Shown one piece after another: positions 1 to 7,589 of a stretch of 64,000 bases of DNA (position 1 is the first letter of the stretch; each line of letters opens with the position of its first letter). Made by a program: the position numbers and the translations under genes. The notes beneath the pieces are model-generated. The model did no database searches, was not told where the DNA came from, and saw only the letters and a program-made list of their open reading frames with translations. The stretch is from Cellulosimicrobium cellulans. Lineage in GTDB: Bacteria > Actinomycetota > Actinomycetes > Actinomycetales > Cellulomonadaceae. The stretch covers positions 1-64,000 of the forward strand of contig NZ_BJNZ01000003.1 of assembly GCF_006539945.1 (NCBI RefSeq), given 5' to 3'.

Positions 1-123
1 AGGTCGACGCGATAGCCTGGCGCTCCGCACGACGACGCACCGCCGTCGTCCGACGATGGCCCGGCGCCGCCGCTGAAGGCGCCTCACGATGAACCACACT
101 CGAGGAGCATCCCCCGCGCGCCG
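1..123. other. Upstream sequence, no supported gene
   Basis: I see no convincing coding region, RNA gene or promoter in this edge segment. It leads into the first methyltransferase gene; a GAGGAG stretch near 101-107 is a possible but distant ribosome binding site for it. Confidence 0.4.
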
Positions 124-642
124 ATGAGCGGCGCCAAGTCGACGCCGCGCGAGCTGCGTCGCGCCCGTCGGTCGTCCCGGCACGGTTGCTGGGGACACCT
201 GGTCGTCGCGCCGTTGTGGGTCGCGTACGACGCCAACCTCGGCACCCTCCTGCGCACGTGCGACGCGGTCGGGGCGTGCCTCGCCGTGCCCAGCACCCCG
301 CACTACCGCACGGCCCTCACCGTGGGCGACACGCTCAAGGGTCGCCGTCCGTGCATCCACTGGGTCGCGCCGTCGAAGGAGGCGTGGCTCGACGCCGAGC
401 GCGCCGCCGGGAGGCGCCTTGTCGCCGTCGAGCTCGCTGAGGGCGCGACGCCGTTGCCACGGCTCGCGCCCGCACGCGTGCCGACGGTGCTGCTGCTCGG
501 GCACGAGCGCCACGGTGTGCCCGACGACGTCCTGGCAAACGTCGACGAGTGCGTCGAGATCCCGATGGCGGGTTGGGGCGCGAGCCTCAACGTCGCGGTC
601 GCGGGCAGCCTCGTGCTGTACCGACTGGCGGGCCTGGCGTGA
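124..642 (+). CDS. TrmH/SpoU-family RNA 2'-O-methyltransferase
   Basis: A 172-residue protein with the SpoU methylase fold signatures: an N-terminal AYDANLGTLLRTCDAVG segment (motif 1, asparagine and arginine for RNA/SAM), LLLGHERHGVP (motif 2, the knotted SAM site) and IPMAGWGASLNVAVAGSLVLYRL (motif 3). These proteins methylate ribose 2'-OH in tRNA or rRNA using SAM, as knotted dimers in the cytoplasm. At 172 residues it is the short form without a separate RNA-binding domain. The exact target nucleotide cannot be read from the sequence. The next gene is convergent, 26 bp away, so it appears to be transcribed alone or with upstream genes outside the window. The start is the first ATG in frame; the ribosome site is weak, so the N-terminus is uncertain. 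Confidence 0.85.
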   Translation: MSGAKSTPRELRRARRSSRHGCWGHLVVAPLWVAYDANLGTLLRTCDAVGACLAVPSTPHYRTALTVGDTLKGRRPCIHWVAPSKEAWLDAERAAGRRLVAVELAEGATPLPRLAPARVPTVLLLGHERHGVPDDVLANVDECVEIPMAGWGASLNVAVAGSLVLYRLAGLA

Positions 643-668
643 GTCGGCGGGCCTTCGACGGGCGCGCC

Positions 669-2102
669 TCAGGCGGCTACGAGCACCGGCTCCTCGGTAC
701 GCGCCGCTGCCGGCGGCGCGTCGGTCTCGACCTGGGTCTGGTTCGGGGTCGCCGGAACGGGCGCGAGCGGCGCTCGGCGCGCCGCGCCACCTCGCTCCGG
801 CAGGCGCACGCGACGGAGCGCGAGTCCGGCGCCCACGACGCCGGCCACGACGAGCCCTCCGACCGCGAGCGCCCCGCGGGGGCCCCAGAGCTCCAGGAGC
901 AGGCCGAGGAGCGGCGGGCCGGCGAGGCCCCAGGCGGTGCTCGCGCTGCGCCACACCCCGAGGACACGGCCCCGCATGGCGGGCGGCGGGTCGGTCTGGA
1001 GCACGGTCGTCCCGGCGGTGTCGGAGACCGCCTCGACGAGGGCCATCGGGCCGACGACGAGGAGCAGCACGGTCAGCGTCGGCGCCAGTCCCGCGACCAC
1101 CTGGAGCGTCGCACCCGCGGCGGCGAGCAGGGCGACGAGCCGGACGGTCGGGCGCCGGAGCCTGCCCGCGAGGACGGCTCCGAGGATCCCGCCCGCGGCG
1201 AGCACGGTGGACACCGTGCCGAACTCCTGGGCGCCACCCGCGAGCGCCCCGGTGACGAGCACGGCGAGCGTGAGGGTGTAGTTGCGGCCGAGCAGCGAGC
1301 TGACCGCCGTGACGACGAGGAGCGCGACGAGCCGGGGGCGTCCGAGGAAGAAGCGGAGGGCCCCGGCGTCGCGCCGCGCCGTCGGGGCCTCCACGGGGAG
1401 CGCCTCGTCGTCCGCGGCGTCAGGCGGGGGTGACGCGGGCGGGCGAGCCGAGTGTGCGGCGTCGGGGTGGAGGCGGAGGAACGGGACCACGGCGGCGACA
1501 CCGAGGAGCGACACCCCGTTGGCGACGTAGGCCACGGCGGGACCCGCGAGCGCCACGGCGCCGCCCGCGAGCGCGACGCCGACGAGCCGTCCCGCGCTGT
1601 GCACGACCGACCCGATGCCGATGGCCGACGGGACGTCGTCGACGGGGACGAGGTCGTTGCCGAGGAGGGCGGTGGCCGGGCCGTCGACGGTCGCGACGAG
1701 CCCCGTGAGCGCGGAGAGGGCGAGCAGCGCGGGCAGGCTCAGGAGGTCGAGGGCGACGAGCGCTGCGGTCGTGAGGGCGACGGCGGCGAGGACGGCCTGG
1801 CTCACCGCCGCCGTGAGCTTGCGCGGCCACCGGTCGACGACCGCGCCGCCGACCACGCCGAGCAGCAGGCCGGGCGCGGCCTGGACCGCGAGGGAGAGCC
1901 CGGTGGCCGCGGGGGAGCCGGTGATCTGCAGCACGAGCAGGTTCTGCACGGTGAGCTGCATCCAGGCGCCGGCGTTCGAGACGAGGTTGGCGCCGGACCA
2001 CCAGCGCATCGAGCGGTGGCGCAGCGCGCGCCAGGGGGACCGGTCGGGGGTCGTGCGGGCAGGACGGAACGGGGTGAGGGCAGGGAGGGGCACGGCACGC
2101 AT
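669..2102 (-). CDS. MFS transporter, EntS-like
   Basis: A 477-residue polytopic membrane protein with about 12 hydrophobic segments. The N-terminal half carries the MFS_3/EntS-type pattern (SNAGAWMQLTVQNLLVLQ, then GGAVVDRWPRK between helices 2 and 3, and ATVDGPATALLGNDLV). Relatives export siderophores or drugs by proton antiport; the substrate here is unknown. The open frame extends upstream to 2285, but the region before MRAVPLPALTPF at 2102 is compositionally unlike a protein, so I place the start at the ATG at 2102. An inverted repeat lies 59-74 bp upstream of the start, where a repressor could bind. A disordered, Pro/Ala/Thr-rich tail follows the last helix. Confidence 0.85.
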   Translation of the reverse strand: MRAVPLPALTPFRPARTTPDRSPWRALRHRSMRWWSGANLVSNAGAWMQLTVQNLLVLQITGSPAATGLSLAVQAAPGLLLGVVGGAVVDRWPRKLTAAVSQAVLAAVALTTAALVALDLLSLPALLALSALTGLVATVDGPATALLGNDLVPVDDVPSAIGIGSVVHSAGRLVGVALAGGAVALAGPAVAYVANGVSLLGVAAVVPFLRLHPDAAHSARPPASPPPDAADDEALPVEAPTARRDAGALRFFLGRPRLVALLVVTAVSSLLGRNYTLTLAVLVTGALAGGAQEFGTVSTVLAAGGILGAVLAGRLRRPTVRLVALLAAAGATLQVVAGLAPTLTVLLLVVGPMALVEAVSDTAGTTVLQTDPPPAMRGRVLGVWRSASTAWGLAGPPLLGLLLELWGPRGALAVGGLVVAGVVGAGLALRRVRLPERGGAARRAPLAPVPATPNQTQVETDAPPAAARTEEPVLVAA

Positions 2103-2160
2103 TCGAGGCTGGGGAGAAGCCGCCCCGGAGGAGGGCGGGGGCGGGCCGACGCCCGCGCAC

Positions 2161-2176
2161 GGTTGATCATTCAACC
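2161..2176. promoter_or_regulatory. Inverted repeat, candidate operator of the MFS gene
   Basis: Arms GGTTGA and TCAACC are perfectly complementary around a 4 nt centre (TCAT). It sits just upstream of the MFS start on the minus strand. Size and position suit a MarR or TetR dimer, but no regulator gene is adjacent. A near-identical core (GTTGA-N4-TCAAC) recurs at 26776-26789. Confidence 0.45.
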
Positions 2177-2259
2177 AACTGCTTCGAGCAGCGCTCCACC
2201 TCGTCCACCTGATCGTGACCAAGGTCGCATCGGACGAGCCCGTGCTCGTCGCCGGCCGA

Positions 2260-2313
2260 CGGTGGGGCTGGGGCACGCGTCTCACGATGTGAGAAGCGAT
2301 GACGGCCCCACCG
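2260..2313. repeat. Nested stem-loop: outer 9 bp, inner 6 bp palindrome
   Basis: An outer pair of complementary 9-mers (2260-2268 and 2305-2313, CGGTGGGGC / GCCCCACCG) encloses a second perfect palindrome, TCTCAC-GAT-GTGAGA at 2280-2294. The inner repeat alone looks like an operator; the whole could fold as a structured RNA. Confidence 0.4.
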
Positions 2314-2355
2314 GGTGAACACCGGGCTCGGTGCGGCCGGCAGAACGGCCGCTAA

Positions 2356-2380
2356 GGGACAAACGGACGCAATGTGTCCC
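2356..2380. repeat. Short inverted repeat GGGACA / TGTCCC
   Basis: Two perfectly complementary 6-mers separated by 13 nt within the gene-free region. Possible protein-binding site; could occur by chance. Confidence 0.25.
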
Positions 2381-2613
2381 GACTGGAGAGTCGTCCAGCC
2401 TGCAGGGCCGCGTGGTTCCGTGCACGCTGCCTGCATGCGCCGGTGGCGACCGGGCGGTCGACGGTCGTCCCCAGGGCTGGCTGCGCGGTGGTCACGCGCC
2501 GAGCCCGTCGACGTCAGTCCTCGGGAACGACGCGTGGCGATCGAGCGCAGCGGAGGACCGGCCGTGCGGGAGGGCTCGTGGTGATCGTGGTGGCGGACCT
2601 CCGGCGACCGTGA

Positions 2614-2668
2614 CGATGAGTCGGCCTTGCTCCCCGAGCAGGGGGCCGGGAGGAAGGCCGACTCATCG
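2614..2668 (-). terminator. 15 bp perfect stem spanning the phosphatase stop codon
   Basis: Arms 2614-2628 and 2654-2668 are perfectly complementary over 15 bp with a 25 nt loop. The stop codon of the minus-strand phosphatase gene (2663-2665) lies in one arm. There is no T-run, as is common for actinobacterial terminators. It may stop transcription or stabilise the mRNA end. Confidence 0.55.
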
Positions 2669-3214
2669 ACGCAGGGCGGTGACCAGAAGGTCCGTCTCGT
2701 CGACGATCCGGTCGAGCACGCGGGCGTGGACGTCGTCGTCGTGCCCGTACGGGTCCTCGATGTCCTGGTCGGGACCGAGCCCGCCCAACGTCGCGCGAGC
2801 GCGTCCGGCACCGACGACCACGGCTCGCAGGCGTGCCGCGTCGTCGGAGGCCTCGGGGACGGACGGCACGCGCTGCGCGAGCGCCGCCACCTCGGTGAAC
2901 AGCAAGCACCGTCGCAGCGTTGCGGGAGCCAGCTCGAGCACGGCCGCGCGGTGCGCACGGGTCATGGTCAGGACGAGCTCCGCGGACTCCAGCAGGTCGG
3001 CCGCTACCGGACGTGCGACGAAGCCCGAGACGTCGAGCCCACGTCGTGCGAGCTGCCGCGCCATGGGCCCCGCGACAGGAGCGCCGACGAGCGCTCCCGT
3101 GCCGGCGCTCGTCACCTCGACGGTCCCGTCGAGGACCGAGGAGAGGACGAGCTGCGCTGCGGGTGAACGGCAGACGTTGCCGGTGCAGACGACGAGTACG
3201 GAGAGCACGGTCAT
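2663..3214 (-). CDS. Low-molecular-weight protein-tyrosine phosphatase
   Basis: A 183-residue cytoplasmic phosphatase. The N-terminal P-loop VVCTGNVCRSP (catalytic Cys10, Arg16) is the CX5R signature of the family, and the C-terminal DIEDPYG carries the general-acid aspartate. The frame is open to 3313, but the ATG at 3214 gives the usual MTVLSVLVVCTGN start with AAGG just upstream. The family dephosphorylates BY-kinases of the Wzc type; such a kinase is encoded at 19624-21201 and this gene is divergent to the exopolysaccharide locus, so a Wzb-like role is the likely one (inference). It shares an overlapping divergent -10 region with the DUF4012 gene. Confidence 0.92.
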   Translation of the reverse strand: MTVLSVLVVCTGNVCRSPAAQLVLSSVLDGTVEVTSAGTGALVGAPVAGPMARQLARRGLDVSGFVARPVAADLLESAELVLTMTRAHRAAVLELAPATLRRCLLFTEVAALAQRVPSVPEASDDAARLRAVVVGAGRARATLGGLGPDQDIEDPYGHDDDVHARVLDRIVDETDLLVTALRR

Positions 3215-3239
3215 CCTTCGTGGCGGCGGGTGGTCTGGG

Positions 3240-3246
3240 TAATCTA
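3240..3246. promoter_or_regulatory. Overlapping divergent -10 elements
   Basis: TAATCT (3240-3245, plus strand) and TAGATT (3246-3241, minus strand) overlap by five bases between the divergent phosphatase and DUF4012 genes. Both fit the actinobacterial TANNNT consensus. Polymerase could not occupy both at once, so the two genes may be coupled. No strong -35 hexamers are evident. Confidence 0.45.
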
Positions 3247-3304
3247 GCGCGAGCGGTGGGCGCTCGCGGGCGCGTCGCCGGGGGGCAGAGTCGCGGGGGG
3301 CGGC

Positions 3305-5206
3305 ATGGTGCACGACGGTTGGGGACCTCGGTGGGCGGGCACGGCGACGACGGTCGCCGCGTCACCCGGTCCACGGGAGCGCCCGGACCCGGTAGGGCCC
3401 GTTCCGCGCCGGACCAGGAGGCGCCGCCTCGGGAGACGGGCCGCGGCCGCCGTCTCGCTCCTCCTCGTCCTCGCGGTCGCGTGGGTCGCGTGGCTCGTGG
3501 CGGACGCGCTGCGCGCCCGGGACGCCCTGGAGAGGGCGGCCGCGGAGCTGCCGACGCTCCAGGAGCAGGTCCGCGCCGGCCAGGACACGTCCGTGGCGCT
3601 CGCGGAGGTGCGACGTTCGGCCCACGTGGCGGCGTCGTCGACGCGAGGGCCGCACTGGGCGCTCGCGCGAGCACTTCCGGTGCTGGGCGACGACGCGCGG
3701 GCGCTCGGAGAGGTCGCGACCGCGGTGGAGGCGATCGCCGACGATGCGCTCCCGCGGCTCGCGGACGCCGCCGCGGTCGCGTCGCCGACGCTCCTGGCCC
3801 CTCGGAACGGAGCCGTGGACCTCCGTCCGCTCGAGGAGGCCCGGGACGACGTGGTCTCCGCGGACCGATCGGTCGCGCGGGCGATCGACGCCGTGTCCGC
3901 GATCGACCCCTCGTCGTTGGTCTCGCCGCTCGCGACAGCCGTGACCGGGCTGCGCGAGCAGCTCGTGGAGGTGCACGCGCAGACCGCGACGGCGGCCCGC
4001 GCCGTCGAGCTCGTTCCGCCGATGCTCGGTGCCGATGCCCCGCGCGACTACCTGGTGCTCGTGCAGAACAACGCGGAGCCTCGCGCCGCGGGAGGTATCG
4101 CGGGCTCGGTCCTGCACGTCCGTGCCGAGGACGGCGCCGTCCGGCTCGTGGAGGTGCGTGCCGGGAGCGCCCTGGGCGCGTCCGCGACGAGCGTGGTCGG
4201 TCTCAGCGGGGCGGAGGACGCCCTCTTCGGGGACGACCTGGGGCGGTTCATGCTCAACGTGACGTCGACGCCCGACTTCCCACGTACGGCGGAGGTGGCG
4301 CGCGCGACCTGGCGGGACCGGACCGGCCTCGACGTCGACGGCGTCCTCGCGGTCGACCCGGTCGCGCTCGGTCGCGTGCTCGCGGCGACCGGGCCCGTCA
4401 CGGTCGCCGACCCGGCGGGCGGCGAGATCCGACTGAGCGGCGACGACGCGTCCGCGTTCCTGCTCAACGGCGTGTACCGGAGCTACCCCGACCCCACGGT
4501 CCAGGACGTCGTCCTGTCGGCCGTCGCGGAACAGGTGTTCGCGGGTCTGGCCGGCGGGGGCGCCGACCCAGGGCGGCTCGTGGGCGCCCTCGCCGAGTCG
4601 GCCCGCGAGGGGCGACTCCTCGTCTGGTCCTCGGACGCGGACGAGCAGGAGCGTCTCTCGGGCACGGTCCTCTCGGGCGAGCTCCGGGGCCGGATCACCG
4701 ACGCCTCCGGTGAGGAGACCTCCCCGGTCGTGGGCGTCTTCCTCAACGCGACGACCGCGGCGAAGGTGGGGTACTACCTCGACACGACGGTCGCGATCGA
4801 CGACTTCCGGTGCCGTCCGGACGGTTCCCAGTCCTTCACCCTGACGGTCACCCTCACGTCCATCCTCTCTCCGGACGACGCCGCGTCGCTCCCGACCTAC
4901 GTGTCCGGTGCGGACGGCGACGGGACGATCCGGACGAACCTGCTGGTCTACGCGCCTGCGCACGGTGGCATCGAGGGCGCCACGGGACCGGACGGCGACC
5001 TCGGCCTGTTCTCCCAGGTGCACGAGGGGCTCGTCGTCGGCGCGCGGTCGGTGGCTGTCGGCCCGGGCCAGACGGCCACCTTCGGCTACGAGGTCGTGAG
5101 CGGCAAGGACCAGCGCGGGAGTGTTTCCGTCAGGAAAACTCCTGGTGCCCGGCCGGTGACGGACACCGTTCCCGCTTCCCAGTGCACGGAAGGTGTGTTC
5201 TCCTAG
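3305..5206 (+). CDS. DUF4012-domain membrane protein of the exopolysaccharide locus
   Basis: A 633-residue protein. A basic N-terminus (PRRTRRRRLGRR) precedes one membrane helix (about residues 48-67). A predicted helical stretch of about 150 residues follows, then the DUF4012 core beginning at RDYLVLVQNNAEPRAAGGIAGS and continuing through LNVTSTPDFPRTAEVARATW and the GLDVDGVLAVDPVALGRVLAATGPV block. The topology suggests an extracytoplasmic domain anchored by the N-terminal helix. DUF4012 proteins are frequent near actinobacterial polysaccharide genes, but I know of no assigned activity. The ATG follows a GGGGGGCGGC ribosome site. It is the first plus-strand gene of the locus, with a -10 about 60 bp upstream. 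Confidence 0.85.
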   Translation: MVHDGWGPRWAGTATTVAASPGPRERPDPVGPVPRRTRRRRLGRRAAAAVSLLLVLAVAWVAWLVADALRARDALERAAAELPTLQEQVRAGQDTSVALAEVRRSAHVAASSTRGPHWALARALPVLGDDARALGEVATAVEAIADDALPRLADAAAVASPTLLAPRNGAVDLRPLEEARDDVVSADRSVARAIDAVSAIDPSSLVSPLATAVTGLREQLVEVHAQTATAARAVELVPPMLGADAPRDYLVLVQNNAEPRAAGGIAGSVLHVRAEDGAVRLVEVRAGSALGASATSVVGLSGAEDALFGDDLGRFMLNVTSTPDFPRTAEVARATWRDRTGLDVDGVLAVDPVALGRVLAATGPVTVADPAGGEIRLSGDDASAFLLNGVYRSYPDPTVQDVVLSAVAEQVFAGLAGGGADPGRLVGALAESAREGRLLVWSSDADEQERLSGTVLSGELRGRITDASGEETSPVVGVFLNATTAAKVGYYLDTTVAIDDFRCRPDGSQSFTLTVTLTSILSPDDAASLPTYVSGADGDGTIRTNLLVYAPAHGGIEGATGPDGDLGLFSQVHEGLVVGARSVAVGPGQTATFGYEVVSGKDQRGSVSVRKTPGARPVTDTVPASQCTEGVFS

Positions 5207-5302
5207 ATCTGCACGGCGGGGGCACGTGCCTTGGGGGGTCCGTCGACGACGGCCTCCGTGCAACGGCTCCCGCGTCGCCGACGAAGGCAGGGGGCCTTTG
5301 AC

Positions 5303-5860
5303 ATGAAGCTCCGACACGCAGCGACCACGCTGCTCCTGGCCGCGGCGCTCGCCGCGGCACCGGCGGTAGCGACCGCCTACGAGGCCGACGAGTTCGAGGT
5401 CGGTGTCTCGACCACCACCCCGACGGTGGGTGACTCCTTCACGGTCACGGTGAGCGGTCCGGCCGGCAACCCGAGCATCACGCTCACGATCTCCTCCCCG
5501 GACGTCCCTGACGGTGCCATCTCCATCGCCGGGACCAAGGCGCTGACCAAGGCCACGACGGACGGCTTCGCGTCGTTCACCGTGACGCTCTCCGAGCCGG
5601 GCACGTACACCCTGGTCGCCACCGATGCGGACGGGACGGTGCTCTCGAGCCAGCAGATCGTGGCGGTCGCCGACGGGACCGGAGACGGCGGGACCACCGG
5701 CGGCGCCGGTGACAGCGACGCCCAGGGTCAGGGTCAGGGGCTCGCGGAGACCGGTGGGGACCAGGTCCTCCTCGTGGGAGGAGCCGCGCTCCTCGTCGCC
5801 GGGGGCACGGCCGTGGTCCTCGTCGCGCGCAACCGGCGCAAGGTGAAGACCGGGCCGTGA
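5303..5860 (+). CDS. Wall-anchored secreted protein with LAETG sorting signal
   Basis: A 185-residue preprotein. Residues 1-25 form a Sec signal peptide (MKLRHAATTLLLAAALAAAPAVATA). The mature part has an Ig-like beta-sandwich pattern (VGVSTTTPTVGDSFTVTVSG...GTYTLVATDADGTVLSSQQI), then a Gly/Asp/Gln linker and the C-terminal signal LAETG, a hydrophobic stretch and RNRRKVK. LAxTG is the motif of class E sortases of high-GC Gram-positives. I chose the ATG at 5303, after AGGGGG, over the upstream frame start at 5231. It follows the DUF4012 gene by 96 bp and is probably cotranscribed. Its role may be to hold or present the polysaccharide at the wall (inference). No sortase gene is in the window. 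Confidence 0.82.
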   Translation: MKLRHAATTLLLAAALAAAPAVATAYEADEFEVGVSTTTPTVGDSFTVTVSGPAGNPSITLTISSPDVPDGAISIAGTKALTKATTDGFASFTVTLSEPGTYTLVATDADGTVLSSQQIVAVADGTGDGGTTGGAGDSDAQGQGQGLAETGGDQVLLVGGAALLVAGGTAVVLVARNRRKVKTGP

Positions 5861-5866
5861 GACCGC

Positions 5867-5894
5867 GTGGGCCCGCGACCTCTCGCGGACCCAC
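5867..5894 (+). terminator. Hairpin after the LAETG gene
   Basis: Arms 5867-5878 and 5883-5894 pair over 12 bp with a single mismatch around a 4 nt loop, 7 nt after the stop codon. No T-run follows. It probably ends the DUF4012-LAETG transcript or attenuates reading into the sugar-transferase gene. Confidence 0.55.
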
Positions 5895-6059
5895 GTCGTC
5901 CACCGGCGGTCTCGACCGCCCGTGGCTGCGGGACACCGGCGTCCACGTCCGCAGCCGTCGACCCATCGGCACACCGACCGCGTACCGGCGCACCCGTCCC
6001 TCGAGGCGACGTGTGCTGTGCGGGGCGTGCCGTCCGCACGGACGCCGCAGGGGGCACAC

Positions 6060-7589
6060 ATGACGTTGGAGAAGGAGAGCGAGATCGGTCGGGTCGACCT
6101 CGACGGCTCGACGACCCGGCATGGCCGACGGACGTCGTCGTTCGACACCGGGCAGCTCGTCCGGATCGCGCTCGGCGCCTACCGTCGGCCGAGCTGGAAG
6201 ACGCGGCTCGTCCGCCGGACGGGGTTCGTCGACGCGGTCGCGGTCGCGGTCGCGGTGGGCACCGCCTTCCTCGTGAGGTTCGACGGGATCGGCGGGACCG
6301 CGCCCGACCTCGACTACCTCGTCATCTCGATCGGTCTGCTCGTGGCGTGGCTGGGCGCGCTGCGGATCGCGTTCTCCCGGGAGGGACGACTCATCGGGAC
6401 GGGCGCACCGGAGTACGCGCGCGTCGTCAACGCGACGATCGCGCTCTTCGGTGCGGTCGCGATCATCGCCTATCTCGTCCGGTACGACCTCGCGCGGGGG
6501 TACGTGGCCATCGCGCTGCCCGTCGGTCTCGTGCTGCTGCTCCTCGGCCGCTACGCGACGCGCCGCCGGCTCGTGGCGCTGCGTGCCCGAGGTCGCTGCC
6601 GGTCGCGGACCGTCGTCGTCGGCGGCCGCGAGGGTGCGGCGCACCTCGTCGAGGAGCTGAGCCGCGCGAGCCACACCGGCTACGAGGTGGTCGGCGCGTG
6701 CGTGCCGGGCGGTCCGGTCCAGCCCGGCGAGCGTGTCGCCGGGGTCCCGGTCGTCGGAGACGTCGTCGACGCGGCCAGGCTCGTCGAGCCGCTGCACGCC
6801 GACACCGTCATGGTCACGGGCTCGGACCTCGTGACGCCCCGGACCGTCAAGCGTCTCGCGTGGGACCTGGAGCCGTGGGGCGCGGACCTGGTGCTCGCGC
6901 CGGCCCTCACCGACGTCGCGGGCCCACGGATCAGGACGAGGCCCGTCGCCGGACTGCCGCTCCTGCACGTGGAGGCCCCCGGGTACTCGGGGCCGCAGCA
7001 CGTGCTCAAGCGGACCTTCGACGTCGTGGGGGCGATCGTCCTGATCCTCCTCCTCGCGGTCCCGCTCCTGGTCACCGCCGCAGCCGTCAGGGTGACGAGC
7101 CGTGGCCCGGTGCTCTTCCGGCAGGAACGTGTGGGCCTGCGCGGTGAACCGTTCACCGTGCTCAAGTTCCGTTCGATGGTCGTCGACGCCGAGTCCCGGC
7201 TGGAGGAGGTCCTCGGGGTCGGGAAGGTCGGGGTCTACTACAAGCCCAGGGCCGATCCGCGCACCACGAGGGTGGGGGCCTTCATCCGCCGGTACTCGAT
7301 CGACGAGCTCCCCCAGCTGTTCAACGTGGTCGCCGGGTCCATGAGCCTGGTCGGACCGCGACCGCAGGTGCCGCTCGAGGTCGACCAGTACGACGCCGAG
7401 ATCGGGCGACGTCTGCTGGTCAAGCCCGGGCTGACCGGGCTGTGGCAGGTGTCGGGACGCAACAACCTCACGCTCGAGGAGAGCGTGCGCCTCGACCTGT
7501 ACTACGTCGAGAACTGGACCATGGCGGGCGACCTGCTCATCCTGCTCCGTACGCTCCGGGCGGTGGTGGGGCGTGACGGTGCCTACTAG
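6060..7589 (+). CDS. Polyprenyl glycosylphosphotransferase (initiating sugar transferase)
   Basis: A 509-residue membrane enzyme. The N-terminal half has four to five hydrophobic helices and a CoA-binding-like domain (RSRTVVVGGREGAAHLVEEL). The C-terminal half is the catalytic bacterial sugar transferase domain: KRTFDVVGAIVLILLLAVPL, SRGPVLFRQERVG, FTVLKFRSMVVDAE, RRYSIDELPQLFNVVAGSMSLVGPRPQVP and KPGLTGLWQVSGR. It transfers a sugar phosphate from a nucleotide sugar to undecaprenyl phosphate, the first committed step of repeat-unit assembly. The start at 6060 follows AGGGGGCACACATG, almost the same leader as the gmd gene at 17525. The 3' end overlaps the next gene by 17 bp. Confidence 0.93.
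   Translation: MTLEKESEIGRVDLDGSTTRHGRRTSSFDTGQLVRIALGAYRRPSWKTRLVRRTGFVDAVAVAVAVGTAFLVRFDGIGGTAPDLDYLVISIGLLVAWLGALRIAFSREGRLIGTGAPEYARVVNATIALFGAVAIIAYLVRYDLARGYVAIALPVGLVLLLLGRYATRRRLVALRARGRCRSRTVVVGGREGAAHLVEELSRASHTGYEVVGACVPGGPVQPGERVAGVPVVGDVVDAARLVEPLHADTVMVTGSDLVTPRTVKRLAWDLEPWGADLVLAPALTDVAGPRIRTRPVAGLPLLHVEAPGYSGPQHVLKRTFDVVGAIVLILLLAVPLLVTAAAVRVTSRGPVLFRQERVGLRGEPFTVLKFRSMVVDAESRLEEVLGVGKVGVYYKPRADPRTTRVGAFIRRYSIDELPQLFNVVAGSMSLVGPRPQVPLEVDQYDAEIGRRLLVKPGLTGLWQVSGRNNLTLEESVRLDLYYVENWTMAGDLLILLRTLRAVVGRDGAY

Larger units (their letters stand above)
2103..2662. other. 560 bp gene-free region rich in inverted repeats
   Basis: No reading frame here has convincing protein character. 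The segment lies between the starts of the MFS gene and the end of the phosphatase gene, both on the minus strand. It holds at least four inverted repeats: 2161-2176, 2260-2313 (nested), 2356-2380 and 2614-2668. It may contain operators, a promoter for the MFS gene and the phosphatase terminator, or an unannotated structured RNA. Confidence 0.5.

Noticed and set aside
1452-2318. Plus-strand frame of 288 codons over the MFS gene
   Set aside because: Antisense shadow: Arg/Glu/Gly/Asp-rich, no domain, opposite to a clear 12-helix transporter.
2315-2584. 89-residue frame in the gene-free region
   Set aside because: Composition is random-like, there is no ribosome site and it crosses an inverted repeat. 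Not supported as a gene.
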